Assembly (NCBI GenBank): GCA_009780795.1
Contig: WQZJ01000044.1
Span: forward strand, 1 to 9,366
From: Methanomassiliicoccaceae archaeon
GTDB lineage: Archaea > Thermoplasmatota > Thermoplasmata > Methanomassiliicoccales > Methanomethylophilaceae
DNA length: 9,366 nt
Direction of reading: 5' to 3'
This document shows, piece after piece, positions 1 through 5,728 of the stretch (its first letter is position 1; every line of letters starts with the position of its first letter). The notes beneath the pieces are model-generated. The model was not told the origin of the DNA. It made no database searches and saw only the letters and a program-made list of their open reading frames with translations. The position numbers were made by a program, and so were the translations under genes.

Positions 1-531
1 CTGAAACCCGGCGGAGAACTGTTCTTCTCGGATGTTTTCGCAGATCGCCGGATACCGGAACAACTGGCTGCGGATCCCGTGCTGCGCGGGGAATGTCTCG
101 GCGGAGCCATGTACACCGAGGACTTCCGAAGGCTCATGGCGAAATGCGGCTGGGCGGATCTCCGATACACGAACATCCGATACCTGGATACGGATGATGA
201 GGAGATCAGGGACAAGGTCGGTTTCGTAACATTCTCATCGCGGACCGTAAGGGCGTTCAAACTTGATGACCTTGAGGATATATGCGAAGATTACGGTCAA
301 GTTGCGTATTACAACGGAAGCATCCCGGGATGTCCGCATTATTTCGATCTGGACGATCATCATCGTTTCTTCACGGGAAAACCGATGCTCGTCTGCGGCA
401 ACACCGCATCCATGGTATCTAGAACGCGTTACAGCAAAGCATTCAAGGTGATCGGCGACCGTTCCGTTCATTATGGAAAGTTCGGCGGCTGTTCGTCCGA
501 TGTCGGCACTGATAGGGGGCCCTGCTGTTAA
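1..531 (+). CDS. ArsM-like SAM-dependent methyltransferase, 3' part
   Basis: The frame is open from the first base and closes with TAA, giving 176 C-terminal residues; the start and most of the SAM-binding Rossmann domain lie to the left. The opening LKPGGELFFSD is the typical end-of-core strand of a class I methyltransferase. Then come GECLGGA, an IPGC segment followed by FDLDDHH, and VCGNTASM, a series I recognise from arsenite S-adenosylmethionine methyltransferases and their close relatives. Cysteines at visible residues 32, 111 and 132 sit in these motifs. The tail has GC followed by a terminal CC pair, compatible with soft-metal or arsenic binding. By family this would methylate trivalent arsenic with SAM in the cytosol. 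A related methyltransferase with another thiol-bound substrate cannot be excluded, because the N-terminal cysteine and SAM motif are not in view. It is followed after 35 bases by a Cys-rich gene on the same strand. Confidence 0.75.
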   Translation: MKPGGELFFSDVFADRRIPEQLAADPVLRGECLGGAMYTEDFRRLMAKCGWADLRYTNIRYLDTDDEEIRDKVGFVTFSSRTVRAFKLDDLEDICEDYGQVAYYNGSIPGCPHYFDLDDHHRFFTGKPMLVCGNTASMVSRTRYSKAFKVIGDRSVHYGKFGGCSSDVGTDRGPCC

Positions 532-566
532 GCGATCGTGGAAGACGGCTATAAGGAGAATATGAA

Positions 567-770
567 ATGAGCTGTTCCGATGTGAAGGAATGTACCTGTC
601 CGAAAAAGACCTGTAAGAATCACGGCAAATGCCACGCTTGTGTGATCAAACACAGAGAGACCGACAGTTTACCGTATTGTCTCTTCCCGAACAACGACGG
701 AGACAAAAGTCTGAGGAATTTTCACAGAAAATTAAAGGAACGGTTCGAGGACGGCCGTGATATACGATAA
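567..770 (+). CDS. Small Cys-rich protein, probable metal-binding (DUF6485-like)
   Basis: This encodes 67 residues, starting at ATG with AAGGAG at 553-558, eight bases upstream. An ATG at 562 is followed at once by TGA and cannot be the start. The N-terminal two thirds carry C3, C9, C11, C16, C22, C25 and C38 plus His residues in a pattern CxC...C..HGKC.xC....H......PYC. This spacing recalls a family of small cytosolic proteins of unknown function in methanogens and anaerobic bacteria (I believe DUF6485; the name is from memory). The C-terminal part (about 43-67) is charged and helical, with no signal peptide or membrane segment. The cysteine spacing suggests a zinc or iron-sulfur site. It lies 35 bases after an ArsM-like gene that also ends in cysteines, so a metalloid-related role is possible but not shown. 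Confidence 0.72.
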   Translation: MSCSDVKECTCPKKTCKNHGKCHACVIKHRETDSLPYCLFPNNDGDKSLRNFHRKLKERFEDGRDIR

Positions 771-838
771 AGAAAACGAACGAAAATAACGTCTTCCGCA
801 ATATGCTCAAAGAGATACGCTGCCGAAGGACCGACAAG

Positions 839-847
839 TTTAGTACT
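839..847 (+). promoter_or_regulatory. Candidate TATA box for the chlI-like gene
   Basis: TTTAGTACT is centred about 26 bases before the ATG at 869, the distance expected when an archaeal transcript begins at the start codon. No Shine-Dalgarno precedes that ATG, which fits a leaderless message. The match to a TATA consensus is only moderate. Confidence 0.35.
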
Positions 848-868
848 GAACATGCCATCCCTGCGCAT

Positions 869-1885
869 ATGTCCAAGCAGCTGATATTCCCCTTCGCCGC
901 GATCGCAGGACAGAACGATATGAAGACCGCTCTGCTCCTCAACGTTATAGATCCGGGAATAGGCGGGGTCCTCATCAAAGGCGAGAAGGGAACGGCGAAG
1001 TCAACGGCCGTCAGATCGCTGGCGCAGGTGCTTCCGGAGACCGATCGTATAGCGGGATGCGTCTACCGCTGTGACCCAAGACCCGGAAAGGGGAAATGTC
1101 CGAGCTGTGCCGCATCCGATGAATATGTTTCCGAACGTTCACCGATGCGTGTCGTCGAATTGCCGTTGAGTGCTACCGAGGACCGCATAGCAGGTACGCT
1201 TGACATCGAACATGTATTGAAGACAGGGAAGAAGAAATTTGAGTCGGGCGTGCTGGCACAGGCCAACGGCAACCTGCTCTATGTGGACGAAGTGAATCTT
1301 TTGGAGGACCACATAGTGGATCTTCTGCTGGACACCGCGGCGATGGGCGTGAACTATGTGGAAAGGGAAGGCGTATCGTTCGAGCATCCGTCAAGGTTCA
1401 TATTGGTGGGGTCGATGAACCCCGAGGAAGGGGATATAAGGCCGCAATTGCTCGACAGATTCGGCCTCTGTGTCGAAATAAAGGGAGAAAAGGACCTCTC
1501 GATGAGAAGCGAGATCGTCGCAAGAAGATTGGAATTCGACGCCGATCCGGAAGGATTCACCGGATCATACGGAAAAGAGACACAAGAGATACGGGAACGC
1601 ATCATAAGGGCAAAAGATATACTATCCGGAGCGGCGGTCGACCGAGGATTGATAGATATCGCATCAAGAGTGTCGTGGTACTTCAACATGGAAGGCCACC
1701 GAGCAGACATAACAATGGTAAGGGCGGCCATGGCGAACGCCGCCATGGACAATCGCGACATAGCGAACAAGAACGACATCGCCGCTGTTGCACCGATGGT
1801 GCTGTCGCACCGTGTGAAGAAGAGACCTTTCGAAGAGTCGTCATTCGACGTCGAGGAACTGAGATCATGCCTTCAGGACCTCTGA
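869..1885 (+). CDS. ChlI/BchI-like AAA+ ATPase of a metal chelatase
   Basis: The 338-residue product is a MoxR/ChlI-class AAA+ motor. By family it would couple ATP hydrolysis to metal insertion into a tetrapyrrole, together with a ChlD-like partner and a large catalytic subunit. The family N-terminus, FPFAAIAGQ, begins just after the ATG at 869, so I prefer this start; an in-frame ATG at 803 would add 22 residues unlike the family. Walker A is GEKGTAKS (G38-S45, K44). Walker B is LLYVDE (D140-E141) with the catalytic glutamate present. PQLLDRFGL is the usual arginine/sensor region. Cysteines 64, 68, 77 and 80 form a possible zinc site seen in archaeal and cobaltochelatase-associated members. 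Its last 19 bases overlap the chlD-like start, indicating translational coupling. Alternatives are a Mg- or cobaltochelatase subunit, or a ChlI-like protein for another tetrapyrrole; no CobN/ChlH gene is visible to decide. Confidence 0.87.
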   Translation: MSKQLIFPFAAIAGQNDMKTALLLNVIDPGIGGVLIKGEKGTAKSTAVRSLAQVLPETDRIAGCVYRCDPRPGKGKCPSCAASDEYVSERSPMRVVELPLSATEDRIAGTLDIEHVLKTGKKKFESGVLAQANGNLLYVDEVNLLEDHIVDLLLDTAAMGVNYVEREGVSFEHPSRFILVGSMNPEEGDIRPQLLDRFGLCVEIKGEKDLSMRSEIVARRLEFDADPEGFTGSYGKETQEIRERIIRAKDILSGAAVDRGLIDIASRVSWYFNMEGHRADITMVRAAMANAAMDNRDIANKNDIAAVAPMVLSHRVKKRPFEESSFDVEELRSCLQDL

Positions 1886-3687
1886 GACGGTGTCTTCCGT
1901 TCTCTGCGATAAGAGGGATGGAACATGTAAGAACAGCGCTTGAGTGTGCTGCCGTAGATGATGATATCTTAGGAGTTCTGATAAAGGGTCCGACGGGCAC
2001 CGCTAAGAGCGTCATCGCAAGATCATTCGTCAACATACTTCCGGATAAAGAGATGATAAGCGTTCCGCAGAATGTTACCGATGAGCAGCTGTTCGGCGGA
2101 TTAGATCTTGAGGACGCGATAACGCACGGCAGAACTACCGTAAGAGGCGGAACTCTCCGAAGGGCCGACATGAATATCCTCTATCTCGATAACATAAACC
2201 TCTTCGATCCGAGAACTGTGAATTCCGTTTTAGAACATGCCGAGTCCGGCAGGGTCATAGTGGAAAGAGAGGGCGTATCATCCGAATACAGCCTCAGGAC
2301 AACGGTCATCGCGACCATGGACCCGGCCGAACAGATGCTGCCCGACAGCATAGCGGACCGTTTTGACATATGTGTGCAATCCCATTCCGTGAAAGAGTGG
2401 ACTGAACGGAGCGATCTCATATATTCCAATATTCAGTTTGACATATACCCAGACGTATCTGTCGATGAGTATTCCGAAGAGGACGGAAAGGTATTGGAAC
2501 GTATCGAGAACGCAAAGCGGATACTGGGGGACGTCTCCATATCAAGGGCGGATCTTGAGAAGATATCGAGCGTGTGCGCAGACCTTAATGTAAAAGGTCA
2601 CCGTGCCGACATATCGATGGCGCGCGTCTCAAGAGTGCTTGCGGCGCTTGACGGACGCACCTCCGTCTCCGATGCGGACATCAAGGGATCGGCGGTCATG
2701 TGCCTGTTGCACAGACGAAGAAATCTGACAAAGGAAGCGATCGTCGCGGAACCGGATGAAGAGTACGATCCCGAAGTGAAGGAAACGTCAAAACCGGTTC
2801 CGGAACCGCTCGAAAAGAAAATAAATGAGGATAATGGACCTAATACCGAACCTGTCGCCGAGGAAGGGAATACGATATCCGACATCATTGCATCGGTCAC
2901 GGAAAGTCTGAACGATATGGATGATATCGAGGCGGTACGCCTGCATCAGATAGCCGGCGCAGGAAGAAGAAAGAACATCATCGTAAGGAAAAGAACAGGT
3001 AGATACCGAGGGATCAGGATACCCGACGGTGAAACGAACGACCTTGCGTTCGACGCAACCGTCCGTGCAGCCGCCCCGTATCAAAGAACGAGAGAGAACA
3101 AAGGGCTGAGCATCAGCATCGAAAAGAGTGATATCAAAGAGAAGATACGAATGAAAAGGGACTCCTGTTCGTTCCTTTTCGCGGTCGATGTGAGCGGATC
3201 GTTGGTAGATTCCGGGATGATGAACGATATAAAGAACGGCGTCAAAGCGATGCTTCTCGAAAGTTATGTGAAAAGGGACAAGGTCGCGCTGATGACATTC
3301 AGGACGATGGACATTAAAATTTCAGTTCCTTTCACACGTTCCGTCGAGGGTATCTGTGATGCACTCGACAGGACCGAGGGCGGCGGGGGCACCCCTCTGG
3401 GGGCTGCTTTACTGCTAATAAGGGATTATCTTCTGAGCTATCTGAGGAAGAATCCGGAAGAAAGATGTTACGTGATAATGATGACGGACGGTGAGACGAC
3501 AGACCCCGTACTGAAAGGAGAACCGATATGGGAACTGAAGAAGATCGCCCCGTTCATGAAGATGAGGAACACCGAATGGGTGATCATCGATTCCAGCCTT
3601 TTTGTCGGAAGGATAAATCATGCAAAAAGGCTGGCCGCTCTGCTCAATGGCAGATATATCAGGTTAGAGGACATCCGGTCCGTTTGA
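1867..3687 (+). CDS. ChlD/BchD-like AAA+ and VWA chelatase subunit
   Basis: I place the start at ATG 1867 because the family-like LPFSAIRGMEHVRTAL follows it directly. The frame is open further upstream to 1675, but that part lies inside chlI in another frame and reads as low-complexity Arg/His. The product has 606 residues. An AAA+ domain covers about 8-290, with Walker A GPTGTAKS (K47) and a Walker B reading ILYLDN (D108, N109): the usual catalytic glutamate is asparagine. An acidic, Pro/Glu-rich linker follows (about 295-350). A von Willebrand A domain occupies about 435-606 with an intact MIDAS: D441-x-S443-x-S445, T509 and D541. By family, ChlD forms a hexameric platform with ChlI and uses the MIDAS to contact the large chelatase subunit. 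The weakened Walker B agrees with ChlD being a poor ATPase. Its ATG overlaps chlI by 19 bases. Confidence 0.88.
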   Translation: MPSGPLRRCLPFSAIRGMEHVRTALECAAVDDDILGVLIKGPTGTAKSVIARSFVNILPDKEMISVPQNVTDEQLFGGLDLEDAITHGRTTVRGGTLRRADMNILYLDNINLFDPRTVNSVLEHAESGRVIVEREGVSSEYSLRTTVIATMDPAEQMLPDSIADRFDICVQSHSVKEWTERSDLIYSNIQFDIYPDVSVDEYSEEDGKVLERIENAKRILGDVSISRADLEKISSVCADLNVKGHRADISMARVSRVLAALDGRTSVSDADIKGSAVMCLLHRRRNLTKEAIVAEPDEEYDPEVKETSKPVPEPLEKKINEDNGPNTEPVAEEGNTISDIIASVTESLNDMDDIEAVRLHQIAGAGRRKNIIVRKRTGRYRGIRIPDGETNDLAFDATVRAAAPYQRTRENKGLSISIEKSDIKEKIRMKRDSCSFLFAVDVSGSLVDSGMMNDIKNGVKAMLLESYVKRDKVALMTFRTMDIKISVPFTRSVEGICDALDRTEGGGGTPLGAALLLIRDYLLSYLRKNPEERCYVIMMTDGETTDPVLKGEPIWELKKIAPFMKMRNTEWVIIDSSLFVGRINHAKRLAALLNGRYIRLEDIRSV

Positions 3688-3725
3688 ACACAGTTTCAAT
3701 AAATATCGGGAATGAGGTCGTTAGA

Positions 3726-3734
3726 TTTTATAAG
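3726..3734 (+). promoter_or_regulatory. TATA box for the GIY-YIG-like gene
   Basis: TTTTATAAG is centred about 24 bases before ATG 3754, with no Shine-Dalgarno between. This is the geometry of an archaeal leaderless promoter and supports 3754 over the in-frame ATG at 3712, which lies upstream of the box. Confidence 0.55.
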
Positions 3735-3753
3735 AAAAACACGATTACTGTTC

Positions 3754-4071
3754 ATGCCGAAGATCAATATGAACGGGTATTCGTTCGACGGACCTTTCAA
3801 GCTGGACGTTCATGAGTTGCCTTCGGAGGCGGGCATTTGCCTCGTATGCACCGAATCCGGCTACGGAATAAAAGTGATGAGCATAGAGGACGCAACGAAC
3901 ATCAGAGAGCACATCGCCGCCAGCAACAGAAGGGACTGCTGGAAACGGATCGCGGAGAAGGATGTGGTCGACATATATCTGACGCTCATAGCGCAGAAGG
4001 AAGATCGTGTCAAAGCCGTGAAGACCCTCAAGGAAGGGCGCAGATACAAGATGGCATGCGAGGAGTTCTGA
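3754..4071 (+). CDS. Small protein resembling a degenerate GIY-YIG fold
   Basis: The 105-residue product starts at the ATG that follows a TATA box at leaderless spacing; starting at 3712 would add 14 residues. The order of motifs is FDGPFKLDVHELPSEAGICLV, then a short GIKVMSIEDATNIREHI, then NRRDCW and a basic C-terminus. This resembles archaeal GIY-YIG-related proteins of unknown function that read roughly LP..AGVYLV, VGES.NLRERL, HRKDCW. Here the signature is eroded: the first motif reads AGICLV and the usual VGE reads MSIED. The Arg of the NIRE helix remains. Nuclease activity therefore looks doubtful, and the fold assignment itself is a by-eye inference. It sits 66 bases after the chelatase gene on the same strand but has its own promoter-like box, so a shared function is not implied. 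No signal peptide or membrane helix is seen. Confidence 0.6.
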   Translation: MPKINMNGYSFDGPFKLDVHELPSEAGICLVCTESGYGIKVMSIEDATNIREHIAASNRRDCWKRIAEKDVVDIYLTLIAQKEDRVKAVKTLKEGRRYKMACEEF

Positions 4072-4169
4072 TTTAACACCGTTATATGCATCTAAAAATG
4101 ATGTTCATTAAAAATAAAGTTAATAACGATATCACATTAATTTATTACACTAATACGAAAAACGACATA

Positions 4170-4304
4170 ATTAACAATGTTAATGCGACCATACGCGCAG
4201 TTAATAGAATTTATTACATCGCACATCCAATTAACAATGTTAATAGCGCCATGGCTATAATTAACAATGTTAATGGCATCTTGTCCGCAATTAACAACGT
4301 TAAT
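4170..4304. repeat. Four perfect 15-base palindromes in 30-base register
   Basis: Perfect ATTAAC-N3-GTTAAT units lie at 4170-4184, 4230-4244, 4260-4274 and 4290-4304; N3 is AAT in the first three and AAC in the last. Starts differ by 60, 30 and 30 bases. The position that would fill the 60-base gap (4200) keeps only one half-site, GTTAAT at 4200-4205. The 15-base spacers are unrelated to each other and richer in G and C. Thirty bases is close to three helical turns, so bound proteins would face the same side. Confidence 0.88.
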
Positions 4305-4387
4305 TATTAAAAATTTAAACCATTGAAATTAATATATCTAATAACGCAATCACATTAATTAATTACGTAGTATTGGAATAAATAAAA

Positions 4388-4432
4388 ATTAACAGCGTTA
4401 TTACATAAAATTTTACTATTAACAACGTTTAA
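4388..4432. repeat. Two degenerate palindrome copies, 30 bases apart
   Basis: ATTAAC-AGC-GTTATT at 4388-4402 and ATTAAC-AAC-GTTTAA at 4418-4432 keep the first half-site of the array motif exactly and the second imperfectly. Their starts are again exactly 30 bases apart, but they are out of phase with the first cluster. Confidence 0.65.
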
Positions 4433-4587
4433 ACAAAAAAATGTAAAAAATTATCGTTTTTCATCGAAAATCACATTTTTTTACTATTTCCTTCAATAAT
4501 CCGTCCACGACGGTTACCCGAATATCAACTTAAATTCTTCCAGAAAACACGAAAATGGTACCCTTTTCATGCTGCGTCCTTTCCGAA

Positions 4588-4611
4588 TTTTTCGCCGCCG
4601 ATCGCGAAAAA
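4588..4611. repeat. Inverted repeat in the AT-rich region
   Basis: TTTTTCGC at 4588-4595 is exactly complementary to GCGAAAAA at 4604-4611, with an 8-base loop. It could form a hairpin on either strand, but no U-tract follows, so it does not look like a classical terminator. It could also be a DNA-binding palindrome. Confidence 0.4.
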
Positions 4612-4694
4612 AATAATTTCTAGAGGTGCACAAAACAATGATACAGCATACCAAAAAACATGCAAATCAGCGTTAAAAAAAGGGAACAGTAAAT

Positions 4695-4794
4695 ATTAAC
4701 ATTGTTCACATTTCGCAGGCAAAACGTTAACATGGTTTAGTTAACAACGTTAATACATATTTTTGGACGTGTGTTAAAAATTAATTCAGTTAAG
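4695..4794. repeat. Second palindrome cluster upstream of the toxin-like pair
   Basis: ATTAAC-ATT-GTTCAC (4695-4709), GTTAAC-ATG-GTTTAG (4726-4740), GTTAAC-AAC-GTTAAT (4740-4754) and ATTAAT-TCA-GTTAAG (4780-4794) are variants of the array motif. The third is nearly perfect. The cluster ends about 35 bases before the earliest possible start of the small ORF at 4829, so it overlaps the likely promoter region of the kinase pair. Confidence 0.6.
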
Positions 4795-4828
4795 TTATCA
4801 CATTAAATAATTATGATAATGCAAAAAA

Positions 4829-5050
4829 GTGATAAAATTTTTGAAAATTGACGTTTTCAACAATTTTAATAAATATGAAATCACATCCCCAAATGGTGAT
4901 ACATCGATGGGATCATATATTTTGTCAGAGGAGTTCATAGAAAAGGCATCGAAGGTCGGAAAGGACTCTGAGTTCACTTACCGATCGAAATTCGACCCCG
5001 CCCCCTCGTCCTCACTGAAAGGCAACGAAGAAAGGGAGGATGACCGTTGA
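4829..5050 (+). CDS. Small ORF coupled to the zeta-like kinase, possible antitoxin
   Basis: From GTG 4829 the frame gives 73 residues ending in a TGA that overlaps the next gene's TTG start by four bases (5047-5050). An internal ATG at 4907 (47 residues, MGSYILSEEF...) has GGTGAT at 4895-4900, a plausible Shine-Dalgarno six bases away. The first 26 codons have the base composition of the AT-rich intergenic DNA, so 4907 may be the true start. The protein is charged, helical around SEEFIEKASKV, and ends in an Arg/Asp/Glu-rich tail; I recognise no domain. Zeta-like COG4185 kinases are often preceded by a small coupled ORF, so an antitoxin or accessory role is inferred from position only. The palindrome cluster just upstream could be its operator. 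Confidence 0.55.
   Translation: MIKFLKIDVFNNFNKYEITSPNGDTSMGSYILSEEFIEKASKVGKDSEFTYRSKFDPAPSSSLKGNEEREDDR
5034..5039 (+). promoter_or_regulatory. Ribosome binding site for the kinase TTG start
   Basis: GGGAGG lies seven bases before TTG 5047 and inside the upstream coding region. It decides the start: an ATG at 5040 reaches a stop within five codons, whereas the TTG opens the whole P-loop protein. Confidence 0.65.
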
Positions 5051-5658
5051 CTGAACGGAGACTGTTAGCTGTGGTCGGTCCGAACGGTTCCGGTAAGTCG
5101 TCGATGGTGACATCAACGGACCTTGTGAAAAAATATGATGAAAGGATAATTAACCCTGACAACTACGCCAAAGGGCTCCCGGACATCGAGGATCGCACCG
5201 AGAGGTACATGTTCGCACTCAAACAATGCGAACTCCTCAGAAACAATCTCTTGGATCACGGTCTGTCGTTCGGCTTCGAGACCGTCGGTTCTACGCAAGA
5301 GAAGATCGACATCCTGAAAAAAGCATCAGCCAAAGGTTATGTGATCGAGATACTCTTCGTAACGACCGAAAGCCCTGAGCTCTGCAGCATGAGAGTTCAG
5401 AAAAGAGCAGAGAGGGGCGGCCACGACGTCGAACGGTCTAAGATATTCTCACGGTACGCAAGAACCATGGGTCTTCTGAAGGATTACGTTAACGTTGCCG
5501 ATGTTATGGCGGCCTTTGACAACAGCGGAAGTTCACCGCGGCTTGTGTTCACAAAGAACGGAACGAAGATGAATGTTCTCAAAGAACCGTCCGGGGTCCC
5601 GTGGGTGGAAGAATATATTCTCCCGCATTTCAGGAACGCGGACAAGATCTTGAAGTAA
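5047..5658 (+). CDS. Zeta-toxin/COG4185-like P-loop kinase
   Basis: The 203-residue product begins with RLLAVVGPNGSGKSS, a Walker A motif (G11-S18, K17). It continues with INPD (35-38), FETV (77-80), a lid-like stretch with R116, R120 and R123 followed by GGHDV, RY (136-137) and DNS (158-160). This order matches the predicted ABC-type ATPase/zeta-toxin family (COG4185). Related zeta toxins phosphorylate UDP-N-acetylglucosamine; the substrate here is unknown, and archaea mostly lack murein, so that activity should not be assumed. The length is normal for the family and no motif appears lost. The TTG start is supported by the GGGAGG upstream and the four-base overlap with the preceding small ORF. 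It converges with the Mrr-like gene 70 bases on. A toxin-antitoxin module is the likeliest reading; a housekeeping small-molecule kinase is the alternative. Confidence 0.82.
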   Translation: MTERRLLAVVGPNGSGKSSMVTSTDLVKKYDERIINPDNYAKGLPDIEDRTERYMFALKQCELLRNNLLDHGLSFGFETVGSTQEKIDILKKASAKGYVIEILFVTTESPELCSMRVQKRAERGGHDVERSKIFSRYARTMGLLKDYVNVADVMAAFDNSGSSPRLVFTKNGTKMNVLKEPSGVPWVEEYILPHFRNADKILK

Positions 5659-5728
5659 AATAGAGGACTTCGAAGCATAACAGACATTTTCGCGAGTGAA
5701 ACGAGCACGTTATATAAAGAAAGGGAGC

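Larger units (their letters stand above)
4131..4806. repeat. Three dispersed copies of ATCACATTAA
   Basis: Exact copies occur at 4131-4140, 4349-4358 and 4797-4806, all on the + strand. They flank and separate the palindrome clusters. Related shorter forms (ATCACAT) occur at about 4469 and 4880. They may be a second binding element or chance in AT-rich DNA. Confidence 0.45.
4072..4828. other. AT-rich noncoding region with palindrome array
   Basis: This 757-base stretch is far richer in A and T than the coding DNA on both sides and has no ORF I would call. It contains a 15-base palindrome, ATTAAC-N3-GTTAAT, in perfect and degenerate copies (4170-4304, 4388-4432, 4695-4794), three copies of ATCACATTAA, a T-run at 4475-4481 and an 8-base inverted repeat at 4588-4611. 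The middle (about 4500-4640) is less AT-rich. A 74-codon frame at 4086-4310 is open only because the repeats are in phase with codons. Such a region could be an operator cluster, a partition site, a replication origin or remnant mobile DNA. No cdc6/orc1 or parA gene is in the window to choose between these. Confidence 0.75.

Noticed and set aside
803..868. Longer chlI start at ATG 803
   Set aside because: The 22 added residues do not resemble the family N-terminus, and a TATA-like box sits 26 bases before 869.
1675..1866. Upstream extension of the chlD-like frame
   Set aside because: It lies in another frame of chlI and reads as low-complexity Arg/His/Gly; family similarity begins just after ATG 1867.
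4170..4304. CRISPR-like array (30-base periodicity)
   Set aside because: The conserved part is only 15 bases, is a full palindrome, and one position is nearly lost. Spacers are also 15 bases, far below CRISPR dimensions, and no cas gene is present.
4460..4490. T-run at 4475-4481 as terminator of a gene
   Set aside because: The nearest upstream gene ends about 400 bases before it, and T-runs are expected by chance in this AT-rich stretch.
5710..5719. TTATATAAAG as a promoter between the convergent kinase and nuclease genes
   Set aside because: It matches a TATA box, but transcription in either direction would run antisense into a gene with no ORF; there is no support beyond the match.
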